Shown: positions 1 through 6,419, counted from the stretch's first letter. The stretch: DNA of 6,535 nt from Deltaproteobacteria bacterium (GCA_019308145.1 JAFDIG010000125.1:1-6535); one strand, 5' to 3'. Notes: generated by a model not told the origin, from the sequence alone. Numbers and translations: made by a program.

Positions 1-139
1 CTGCATCATTTGTAATGGTGGTTCTTTTTTCGGCTAATGAGCCAAAAAGGTAAATCTTAATAAAGTTTTTGTTTTCCTTTTTTGCTTGGCTTATCCAATC
101 TTTGCTTCTTTCAATCGTCTGTCCTTGCCTTGATTTCAT
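1..139 (-). CDS. MNT-type nucleotidyltransferase domain protein, 3' end beyond window
   Basis: This is the first 46 codons of a gene that runs off the left edge. The translation contains FGSLAEKRTTITNDA at residues 32-46: hydrophobic strand IYLFGS, then the GS motif (G33, S34), then ten residues, then D45. In the nucleotidyltransferase (pol-beta/MNT) superfamily this spacing leads to the metal-binding D-x-D pair; the second Asp would be residue 47, whose codon is cut after its first base (G, as expected for Asp). The ATG is fixed by two in-frame TAA codons 3 to 9 bases upstream. No clear Shine-Dalgarno site precedes it. It starts 28 bases after the asnB-like gene with no terminator between, so it may be co-transcribed. 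MNT proteins are often antitoxins paired with HEPN toxins, but free-standing sugar-locus nucleotidyltransferases also exist. The superfamily is fairly sure; the role is not known. Confidence 0.7.
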   Translation of the reverse strand, partial: MKSRQGQTIERSKDWISQAKKENKNFIKIYLFGSLAEKRTTITNDA

Positions 140-167
140 ATTTTATTAAAAATCATTGTGTAATTTT

Positions 168-2201
168 TTAACTTTTCGAGTTAATAGTCTTATATTCTCC
201 TTCTATAAATTCCCTTATCCACCATTCAAAGGATAAAAAAGACCAAATCAATAATCTGTTGTTACGTTTTCCTGAAATATGTTCTTGAATCTTATTATTC
301 ACAAAATCATAGTTAAAATAATTATAAATCCTTGCTTTTTTATCAAGTAAGAGCTTTTTTATATAGTCAATGCTTTCCCCTCTAAACCAGGATGCATCAG
401 GTGCACTAAATCCTTGTTTTACTCTGTTTGTTATTTTTTCTGGGATAATTTTTGACATAGCTTTTCTCAATATTATTTTGCCATCTCCTGTTTGCTCATA
501 ATATCTTTTTAATTTCCCTGGTTCATTTTCATCTATTTTCAATATTCTTTCTATTTCTCTTAACTTATATCTTGGAGGGATCGTTGTACCAAAATCAACC
601 AATTCGTTATCCATAAAAGGAACTCTTGTCTCAAGTGAATGTGCCATTGATAACTTATCTTCAACTATAAAAAGACCATGGAGAAATGTTTTTGCCTCAA
701 AGTAAAGTGATAGATTTATTGCATCTTCAAAACTTTTTAGTCCCAGATGGTTTTTACTAAAGACTGAACAAAAAATATCAAAAGAAGAAGAAATATCAAT
801 GTGTTTTTCTATTTCTGGTAAAAATGCTTTCTTTCTTTCCTCATCGTTTAACAACCTCTGCCAAAATTCATAATATCTTTTAAAATATTCTTGTTTGGTT
901 AAACTTCCAACTGTACGATAATATCTCCATGGATATCCACCAAAAAGCTCATCACCACCTGCACCTGAAAGCACAACTTTGCCAAATTTGCTTGCAAGCC
1001 TTGCAACATAGTAGTTTGGATAAGATTGACCAACCCTAAGATCTTCTAAATGCCAGATAAGTTTAGGCATAACATGTTCCATATCTCCTGCATGCATTAC
1101 AACCTCATAATGTTCGGTTTTTAGAAGATTTGCTATAAACTCTGATGCCTCCCTTTCATCAAAGGAAAGTTCAAGACCTGATGCAGATGATAGGTCAAAT
1201 CCACCAGTGAAAGTTGAAAGTCTTTTTAAATGTTTAGCAGCAACTGCTGTTATAGAGCCAGAATCCATACCTCCTGATAAATAACTACCAATAGGAACAT
1301 CGCTTATTAAATGCCTTTTAACAGCATCTAAAAATATATTATATAAGATCTTAGCAGTATCATCTTCTGAATAATTAAAATTGGATGAATCAAAAGAGTA
1401 ATCCCAATAAACTTTTTTCTCTATTTTTGCTTTATCAATTTCTATCCCAAGATAAGTACCAGCTTCTAAAAGATGGATATCTTTAAAAAGGGTTTTATCT
1501 GTTAGAATATTTTGAAAAGTAAAGTATTCATTTAATCCATCAGGGTTTATATTAGCAGCAACATATCCGCTTTTTAATAATGCTTTTATCTCCGAAGCAA
1601 ATAAAAAGATATCATTTTTATTATAATAATATAAAGGCTTTATACCATATCTATCTCTTACTAAAAAAATGAGGTGATTTGGCTGATCCCATAGGGCAAA
1701 GGCGAACATACCATTGAACTTATGGATAACATCTATTCCCCATTCTTCGTATCCATGAATAATTACTTCAGTATCAGAAGTAGAGAAAAAAGTATGACCT
1801 TTTTGTTCAAGTTCATGTTTAATTTCTGGGAAGTTATAGATCTCACCATTATAAGTTACCCATATAGTTTTATTTCTATTGCTCATTGGTTGATGGCCTG
1901 TATATGTCAAATCGATAATAGCAAGCCTTCTATGTCCAAGCATAATATTCCATGGCTTTGCAATGACCCTATTTTCTTCGATAGTTGTTGGAGTATTACC
2001 ATATTCCAAGTAAAGAGGGCGAAGAAATTCTTGTTCAGTAAGTTCATGCCATTTGGCTTCCATTTTCCCAGGCTTTTGGTATGCTAAAAGATACCCTGCA
2101 TCATCAGGCCCTCTATGAGCCATAATGTCACACATATGTTTTATAGCAAATGGTTCTATTAATCTGTTATTAAATCCAATTATTCCTGCTATTCCACACA
2201 T
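168..2201 (-). CDS. asnB: AsnB-type glutamine-dependent asparagine synthase / amidotransferase
   Basis: The protein has 677 residues. It should hydrolyse glutamine in an N-terminal Ntn glutaminase domain and use the ammonia for ATP-dependent amidation in a C-terminal PP-loop synthetase domain; it is cytoplasmic. Visible motifs: MCGIAGI with nucleophile Cys2 (which fixes the start), HRGPDD at 29-34, LGHRRLAIIDL at 88-98, NGEIYN at 118-123, SDTEVI at 142-147, the PP-loop SGGMDS at 309-314, SGAGGDELFGGY at 412-423, EDKLSMAHSLETRVPFMD at 514-531 and RVKQGFSAP at 593-601. All catalytic motifs are intact. It is longer than E. coli AsnB (about 554 aa) because of an extra stretch at about 40-85 and another at about 548-575. 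The start follows the preceding gene's TAA directly, with GGGGA about 10 bases upstream, so translation is probably coupled. In surface-polysaccharide loci such proteins may amidate uronic acids or other sugar acids instead of aspartate; sequence alone does not decide which. Confidence 0.93.
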   Translation of the reverse strand: MCGIAGIIGFNNRLIEPFAIKHMCDIMAHRGPDDAGYLLAYQKPGKMEAKWHELTEQEFLRPLYLEYGNTPTTIEENRVIAKPWNIMLGHRRLAIIDLTYTGHQPMSNRNKTIWVTYNGEIYNFPEIKHELEQKGHTFFSTSDTEVIIHGYEEWGIDVIHKFNGMFAFALWDQPNHLIFLVRDRYGIKPLYYYNKNDIFLFASEIKALLKSGYVAANINPDGLNEYFTFQNILTDKTLFKDIHLLEAGTYLGIEIDKAKIEKKVYWDYSFDSSNFNYSEDDTAKILYNIFLDAVKRHLISDVPIGSYLSGGMDSGSITAVAAKHLKRLSTFTGGFDLSSASGLELSFDEREASEFIANLLKTEHYEVVMHAGDMEHVMPKLIWHLEDLRVGQSYPNYYVARLASKFGKVVLSGAGGDELFGGYPWRYYRTVGSLTKQEYFKRYYEFWQRLLNDEERKKAFLPEIEKHIDISSSFDIFCSVFSKNHLGLKSFEDAINLSLYFEAKTFLHGLFIVEDKLSMAHSLETRVPFMDNELVDFGTTIPPRYKLREIERILKIDENEPGKLKRYYEQTGDGKIILRKAMSKIIPEKITNRVKQGFSAPDASWFRGESIDYIKKLLLDKKARIYNYFNYDFVNNKIQEHISGKRNNRLLIWSFLSFEWWIREFIEGEYKTINSKS

Positions 2202-3371
2202 TTATATCTTTTCCCCAAATTCTTTTATTGTTTTTACTACTTTTTCTTGCTCCTCATCCTTTAACTGATAAAAGAGGGGTAGGGTGATAGTAGTTGTTTC
2301 AGCCTCAACTGAAGCAGGAAAATCACTGTTTTTAAAACCATATTTATTTTTGTAGTATCCTAAAGTTGGAACTGCATGTGTTCCTGGTCTTGTAAATATT
2401 CCATTTTTAGTAAAATATTCCACAAGCCTGTTTCTAATTGAATTTGCTATTTTCATATCCCCATTAAAATAATTTTTATTTATCCTTAAAACATATGCTT
2501 GATAAGAATGGAGATAGTTTTTTTCATAAACAGGTATTTTAATCCAAGGTATGTCGGATAAAGGATCATGATATCTTTGAGCCATCTCTTTTCTTTTTGC
2601 TAATAAATCAGGTACCTTTTTCATCTGAGATAAACCAATAGAAGCTTGAATATCAGTCATACGGTAATTAAATCCAAGTTCATTGAATTCAGGCATAAGA
2701 AATAGTTTATTATTATGTCGTTGAAGATCAGACGTTTTTGCACCATGGTCCCGTAAGGATTTTGCCTTTTCGATTAGAGGTTTATGTTTAGTTACAATCA
2801 TTCCACCTTCTCCAGTTGTGATTATCTTTCTTGGATGAAAACTAAAACAGCCTATATCTCCAAACAAACCAGCATGAGTATCTTTATAATATGAACCTAA
2901 AGCACACGCTGCATCTTCTACAATTTTAAGCTTATATTTGTTTGCCAAATTTAATATCGGATCTATATCAGCACAAAGACCAAAAAGATGAACAGGGATT
3001 ATTACCTTTGTTTTATTGGTTATTTTTTTTTCTATATCCTCAGTTTTTATATTAAAAGTGTCAATATTGATATCTACAAATACTGGTTTTGCTTTTAGAT
3101 ATTCAATAGCATTTGCTGTTGCTACATAGGTAAAAGCAGGGAGGATTACTTCATCATTCTCTTTTATTCCAAGGAGAGTTAAAGCTATATGAAGAGCTGC
3201 GGTACAATTAGATACTGCACAAGTATAGCCATCCCCGATAAAGTTAGAAAAAACTTTTTCAAATTCTACTACTTTTGTCCCTTGAACCAACCATCCAGAT
3301 TTCAAAGGTTCAAGAACTGCTTTTAATTCTTCTTCATCTATATATGGTTTTGTTAAAGGTATTGTTTTCAT
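2202..3371 (-). CDS. DegT/DnrJ/EryC1/StrS family PLP-dependent sugar aminotransferase
   Basis: This is a fold-type I PLP enzyme expected to transfer an amino group, usually from glutamate, to a keto-sugar nucleotide. Numbered from the GTG at 3386 (394 aa), the motifs are: IPLTKPYIDEEE near the N-terminus, SGWLVQG at 30-36, NCTAALHIAL at 60-69 (phosphate-binding turn), LPAFTYVATANAI at 82-94, VEDAACALGS at 156-165 with D158 facing the pyridine nitrogen, and SFHPRKIITTGEGG at 182-195 with K187 as the Schiff-base lysine. All key residues are present and the length is normal. Two starts are possible: a GTG at 3386 that overlaps the upstream stop as GTGA, and an ATG at 3371. The ATG is preferred because family members normally begin just before the IPL-KPY motif and a GAGAG stretch lies about 8 bases upstream. 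It sits directly after the epimerase gene, which could supply its keto-sugar or epimerised substrate. The sugar and the amination position are not known. Confidence 0.93.
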   Translation of the reverse strand: MKTIPLTKPYIDEEELKAVLEPLKSGWLVQGTKVVEFEKVFSNFIGDGYTCAVSNCTAALHIALTLLGIKENDEVILPAFTYVATANAIEYLKAKPVFVDINIDTFNIKTEDIEKKITNKTKVIIPVHLFGLCADIDPILNLANKYKLKIVEDAACALGSYYKDTHAGLFGDIGCFSFHPRKIITTGEGGMIVTKHKPLIEKAKSLRDHGAKTSDLQRHNNKLFLMPEFNELGFNYRMTDIQASIGLSQMKKVPDLLAKRKEMAQRYHDPLSDIPWIKIPVYEKNYLHSYQAYVLRINKNYFNGDMKIANSIRNRLVEYFTKNGIFTRPGTHAVPTLGYYKNKYGFKNSDFPASVEAETTTITLPLFYQLKDEEQEKVVKTIKEFGEKI

Positions 3372-3382
3372 GATTACTACTC

Positions 3383-4357
3383 TCACTTAAAAGGATGTTG
3401 TTCTTTATGTTTTTCACGCCACTTTATAAGTTTTTTTAACCCTTCTTCAAGGGAGATTTCTGTTACAAACCCTAATTCTTTTTTTGCTTTTTCAGTTGAC
3501 CCAACTCTATGAGTGACAAAAGTTGGGCCTTCTGGTTCATATTGGATTTTAAGATCTGCACCTGTTATTTTAAGTATAAGCTCACAGATCTCTTTTATTG
3601 ATGTTTTTTCACCACTTCCAACATTATAAAATGTATCAGTTGTATCTGCTTTCATAGCAAGGATATTTGCTTTTGCTACATCAGTTACATATATAAAATC
3701 ATATGATTGAGAGCCATCACCATAGACAATAGGAGGTAATCCTTGATCAATGCGATCTAAGATCTTCATGATAACAGCAATATATGCTCCTTTATAATCC
3801 TGTCTTGGTCCATAAACATTCATATATCTTAGACCAACATAGTTCAATCCATATCTATGATAAAAAGCCCTGCACATATGCTCCCCTGCGATCTTTGTCG
3901 CGCCATAAAATGTTTTATTATTATAGGGATGATCCTCATTCATTGGAATGCTTAATGCATCGCCATATACTGAGGCAGAGGATGAATATACTAATCTTTT
4001 AACACCTTGGTTAACAGATGCTTCAAGTACATTAAATGTGCCTTTTATATTCACCTCAAATGCAGATCTTGGGTATTCATAACATTGAAGAAGCCACAAT
4101 GCAGCAAGATGAAAAACACCATCAATACCTTTCATAGCAGCGTTTAATATATCAGTCTGACAGATATCCCCACCTATTTCATAAATTTTTACCCTCGGGT
4201 CCTTTAAGGCATTTTCAAGATTCTCATATCTTCCGCGACAGAAATTATCATATACAATTATCTCTTTTAGATCTTCTTTTGTTAGCTCCTCTACAAGATG
4301 GGAGCCAATAAGCCCTGCTCCACCAATAACTAAAATCCTTTTACCTTTTAAATCCAT
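3383..4357 (-). CDS. NAD-dependent sugar epimerase/dehydratase (extended SDR)
   Basis: This 324-residue protein belongs to the extended short-chain dehydrogenase family acting on nucleotide sugars. The Rossmann glycine motif GGAGLIGSH is at 12-20 and the acidic NAD-selecting stretch VYDNFCRGR at 35-43. HLAA is at 83-86, SSSASVYG at 125-132 supplies the catalytic Ser, and Y151/K155 (YGATK) is the catalytic pair. NVYGPRQ is at 180-186 and GDGSQSYDFIYVTDVA at 213-228. In GalE-like enzymes the last motif normally carries Arg in the Q-x-R-D-F position, for nucleotide diphosphate binding; here it is Tyr219. After HLAA the sequence LWLLQC replaces the usual small polar residues, so the subfamily differs from typical GalE and the substrate should not be assumed to be UDP-glucose. 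Length is normal. It overlaps the glycosyltransferase gene by 10 bases and precedes the sugar aminotransferase, which suggests a shared nucleotide-sugar route. Confidence 0.92.
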   Translation of the reverse strand: MDLKGKRILVIGGAGLIGSHLVEELTKEDLKEIIVYDNFCRGRYENLENALKDPRVKIYEIGGDICQTDILNAAMKGIDGVFHLAALWLLQCYEYPRSAFEVNIKGTFNVLEASVNQGVKRLVYSSSASVYGDALSIPMNEDHPYNNKTFYGATKIAGEHMCRAFYHRYGLNYVGLRYMNVYGPRQDYKGAYIAVIMKILDRIDQGLPPIVYGDGSQSYDFIYVTDVAKANILAMKADTTDTFYNVGSGEKTSIKEICELILKITGADLKIQYEPEGPTFVTHRVGSTEKAKKELGFVTEISLEEGLKKLIKWREKHKEQHPFK

Positions 4358-5568
4358 TTTTCTCCTCTCTCCAGATTTTCTATTTTTTTATATATTTGTA
4401 TGAGCTTTCTGCTTTCTATCTTCCAATTATATCTTTTTTTTGTCCAATAAATCCCTTGATCTCCCATTTTTTGAGCAATAGAGCCATTTTCTGAGATATA
4501 TATAACTTTCTCTGCAAGATCTTTGTGATTATCTGTTTCAAATATTAAACCTGCTTTTGTCTCATTGATGATCCTCTTTAAAGGTGCTGCATTGCTTGTG
4601 ATAACAGGGATTCCTAAAGCCATATATTGAAAAAGCTTGTTTGGTAATGCTTTATCTCCCAACCCTCCTTTCTTATGAGGTATAATGCCAATTTGTGAAG
4701 CTTTTATATAACTTGGTACCTTTCCAAAATGAATATAGCCTTTGAACTCTACATGATTAGTGAGAGATAAGGAATTGATCAATTTTTTTAGTTTTGCGAC
4801 ATATTTTTTATCCTTTGGGCCAACAACAAGAAAAAATATTTCAGGTAATTTCTTTTTTATTATTGGAAGGGCTTTTATCATAACATCAATACCACGATGA
4901 ATACCCATTGAGCCAATATAAGAGACAACAAATCTATTTTTATATTTTTCAATAACATCATTATCTATAGGAAAAGAATTTAAATAATCAGGGTCATCTA
5001 CATTCATCACAACAGATATATCTTCAGGTGAGATCCCTGTTTCCTTTATATAGTATTTTCTTGATTCATCGTTTACTGATATCACATGAAATGCTTTTTT
5101 TATAAGTCTTTGCTGATGTTTTTTCCATCTTTTAATATTGTATATCCAGTAGGATAGGGGATTTAGTTTTATTGACCAATCCTTCCATAATTTTTCAGTA
5201 AGCTGAAAAATAATATTGTCATGCAGATCAAGAATTACTGGTATATTTTTTTCTTCTGCGACAACAAAAGCAGGGTAGGCATATGATAGGTCATGTATAT
5301 GAATTGCATTTGGTTTTATTTCATTTACTGCTTCATTTATATGCTTTAACCAAAAAGATTGTGAAAAGTTGGTTAAAAAACCATAAAAAGAATAAAAATA
5401 ATACAATGGTGTATCAACCCTTTTTACATTAATTCCATGAATATTTTCTTTACCATATCCCCTACAAAGTAGGTATACATTATAGCCTTCATTTATTAAA
5501 CTTTCTGCTTCTCTTTCTACCCTTCTATCATATGGATAATTAGTATGTAAAAACATTAGCAGATTCAT
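4348..5568 (-). CDS. GT-B fold glycosyltransferase, family 4/group 1 type
   Basis: This 406-residue protein is a predicted cytoplasmic or membrane-associated glycosyltransferase, expected to move a sugar from a nucleotide donor to a lipid-linked or growing glycan. The N-terminal acceptor domain starts with LMFLHTNYPYDRRVEREAES (4-23), a common GT4 opening, and has HIHDLSYAYPA at 90-100 and LDLHDN at 113-118. The C-terminal donor domain has VSYIGSMGIHRGIDVMIKAL at 215-234, FFLVVGP at 245-251, VEFKGYI at 273-279 and PNKLFQYMALGIPVITS at 309-325. The Glu normally found in the family's E-x7-E motif is Gln314, and the partner eight residues earlier is Lys306, as in some GT4 subgroups. No clear transmembrane segment is seen. 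The start overlaps the regulator's stop as ATGA, which implies translational coupling since no strong Shine-Dalgarno site is present. Donor sugar and linkage are unknown. Confidence 0.9.
   Translation of the reverse strand: MNLLMFLHTNYPYDRRVEREAESLINEGYNVYLLCRGYGKENIHGINVKRVDTPLYYFYSFYGFLTNFSQSFWLKHINEAVNEIKPNAIHIHDLSYAYPAFVVAEEKNIPVILDLHDNIIFQLTEKLWKDWSIKLNPLSYWIYNIKRWKKHQQRLIKKAFHVISVNDESRKYYIKETGISPEDISVVMNVDDPDYLNSFPIDNDVIEKYKNRFVVSYIGSMGIHRGIDVMIKALPIIKKKLPEIFFLVVGPKDKKYVAKLKKLINSLSLTNHVEFKGYIHFGKVPSYIKASQIGIIPHKKGGLGDKALPNKLFQYMALGIPVITSNAAPLKRIINETKAGLIFETDNHKDLAEKVIYISENGSIAQKMGDQGIYWTKKRYNWKIESRKLIQIYKKIENLERGEKWI
4362..4369 (-). promoter_or_regulatory. Strong ribosome binding site of the epimerase gene
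   Basis: The minus strand reads GAGAGGAG four bases before the epimerase ATG (4357), within a longer purine run. It lies inside the last codons of the glycosyltransferase gene (its residues around LERGE), so the end of that protein is shaped by the ribosome site. It is the strongest Shine-Dalgarno site in the window, and could raise epimerase synthesis above that of the coupled genes. Confidence 0.7.
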
Positions 5569-6197
5569 TCATCGTCTCTTAAGCTTTCAACTTTTATTCC
5601 AACTGGTCCAAAAACTTTTTTTGCTCTTTTTTTCATTTCAATTGCTTTACTTTTTATTGATGTGATAAGCACAGCATCACAAACATTATTACTCATTTTA
5701 GAAAAATTCTCTATGGAGATAACATTAAAACCAAAGATCTTTTTTCCAATTATATCAGGGTTATCATCAATAATTCCTACTAATTTTATATCTACTCCTT
5801 GCAATGTAATATAAGCTATCTCCATCTCTTCTCCTACACCATAAAAAATGATCTTTTTTATTCCATATGTATTTAAACTAACCATTTTCTTTGCAACCCT
5901 ATCTTTTATTTCTACATAACGTGATATAGCATTTTCCATTAAATGATAAGCAAGTTTGGTTTTCTCTTTAATACCTTTTGGAGTTAAGAAATAGCCAATA
6001 CGTTTATGATTGATTCCTTTTACAACAAGCCACCCCTTTTTTGTCATATTTTTTATAAATGCATTAGTAACCCCTAAAGATATACCAAACTTATTGGATA
6101 GCTTTCTTTGAGAAATATGTGGATCTTTTTCCAGCTCTTCTAATAACTGAAGATGTTTTAGATCTTCTGCTGGTTTGAAAAGTTCTGGTTCATCCAT
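5565..6197 (-). CDS. MarR/EPS-type winged-helix regulator with C-terminal Rossmann-like nucleotide-binding domain
   Basis: This gives 210 residues from the ATG at 6197 (217 if the ATG at 6218 is used). Numbers here follow the longer form. Residues 20-85 form a winged helix-turn-helix: LLEELEKDPHISQRKLSNKF, recognition helix around SLGVTNAFIKNMTKKGW (47-63), and wing with GYFLTPKG (75-82). This resembles the EPS-associated MarR-like regulators of exopolysaccharide loci. A linker helix (85-115) joins it to a Rossmann-like unit: KKIIFYGVGEEMEIAY (121-136) with a GxGxxxEIA turn, then VGIIDDNPDIIGKKIFGF (147-164), as in the PglD and CapD-type nucleotide-binding modules of sugar enzymes. It lies first in the operon beside a tandem palindrome, so it probably binds there and regulates its own operon. 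ATG 6197 is preferred because AGGA lies 7 bases upstream and the promoter would leave only about 5 bases before ATG 6218. It is architecturally like Rex but clearly not Rex. Ligand unknown. Confidence 0.82.
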   Translation of the reverse strand: MDEPELFKPAEDLKHLQLLEELEKDPHISQRKLSNKFGISLGVTNAFIKNMTKKGWLVVKGINHKRIGYFLTPKGIKEKTKLAYHLMENAISRYVEIKDRVAKKMVSLNTYGIKKIIFYGVGEEMEIAYITLQGVDIKLVGIIDDNPDIIGKKIFGFNVISIENFSKMSNNVCDAVLITSIKSKAIEMKKRAKKVFGPVGIKVESLRDDE

Positions 6198-6227
6198 GTT
6201 CATTTCCTGAACGTTCATAGTTTGAAC
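6198..6227. promoter_or_regulatory. Tandem perfect palindromes GTTCA-N5-TGAAC, likely operator
   Basis: Two copies of GTTCA-N5-TGAAC abut exactly: 6198-6212 with spacer TTTCC and 6213-6227 with spacer TAGTT. All twenty arm bases match. The centre-to-centre spacing is 15 bp. A further direct GTTCA half-site lies at 6188-6192, ten bases before the first arm, inside the first codons of the regulator. The block covers the predicted transcription start of the operon promoter, where a bound dimer would block RNA polymerase. That the adjacent winged-helix protein binds it is inference. As RNA, the same arms could form two 5-bp hairpins, so translational control is an alternative. Confidence 0.75.
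6205..6208 (-). promoter_or_regulatory. Shine-Dalgarno site that decides the regulator start
   Basis: On the minus strand AGGA lies 7 bases before the ATG at 6197-6195. The two other in-frame ATGs are worse placed: 6218 has no purine-rich site upstream, and 6203 is only one to two bases from the AGGA. In RNA the AGGA would start at the stem edge and fall within the GGAAA loop of the second GTTCA/TGAAC repeat. Confidence 0.65.
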
Positions 6228-6229
6228 GA

Positions 6230-6259
6230 ATTATTAACAGATAAAAATTGCTTTGTCAA
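6230..6259 (-). promoter_or_regulatory. Sigma-70-type promoter of the operon
   Basis: On the minus strand a perfect -35 box TTGACA (6259-6254) is followed by an 18-base spacer and AATAAT (6235-6230), a 5 of 6 match to the -10 consensus. An A-rich stretch (GAAAAAAATAC) lies directly upstream, like an UP element. Transcription would start near 6222-6224, inside the outer arm of the tandem palindrome, giving a leader of about 26 bases to the ATG at 6197. As no terminator or other convincing promoter is seen within the operon, it probably serves all downstream genes to the left edge. Confidence 0.72.
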
Positions 6260-6390
6260 GTATTTTTTTCTTAAAGTCCTGGAAAACAACATAAAAATGG
6301 TAAAATATTAATTCGTTTTTTTATTTTTAAGTGTAAATAAACTATAAACTAAGAATAGAAAGAAAGGGGAGAATATTCTGTTAAAATTTG

Positions 6391-6419
6391 TTGAAATTTC
6401 TGATTGTTAATAATATAAT
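6391..6419 (+). promoter_or_regulatory. Right-facing sigma-70-type promoter
   Basis: TTGAAA (6391-6396) is followed by a 17-base spacer and a perfect TATAAT (6414-6419). Transcription would start near 6426 and run out of the right edge, away from the operon. In DNA this AT-rich, chance matches are more likely than usual, but the spacing is ideal and the -10 box is exact. It lies about 130 bases from the operon promoter, so the two would be divergent. Confidence 0.5.

Noticed and set aside
140..167. Terminator between the AsnB-like gene and the nucleotidyltransferase gene
   Set aside because: The 28 bases are AT-rich without a GC stem or hairpin followed by a T-run.
1722..2087. Plus-strand open frame of about 120 codons opposite the AsnB glutaminase domain
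   Set aside because: It is antisense to a well conserved domain, has no ribosome site, and its translation resembles no family I recognise; it is a shadow of the real gene.
3372..3386. GTG at 3386 as the aminotransferase start
   Set aside because: It is possible through the GTGA overlap, but the ATG at 3371 gives the family-typical N-terminus and has a purine-rich stretch upstream; kept only as an alternative.
3784..4002. Plus-strand open frame of about 70 codons opposite the epimerase
   Set aside because: It is antisense to conserved epimerase motifs, with no Shine-Dalgarno site and no recognisable protein character.
5565..6218. Regulator as a Rex redox repressor
   Set aside because: It has winged helix plus Rossmann-like parts, but the DNA-binding half looks like EPS-type MarR regulators and the C-terminal half has the G-I-I-D-D-N-P pattern of sugar-enzyme modules rather than Rex motifs.
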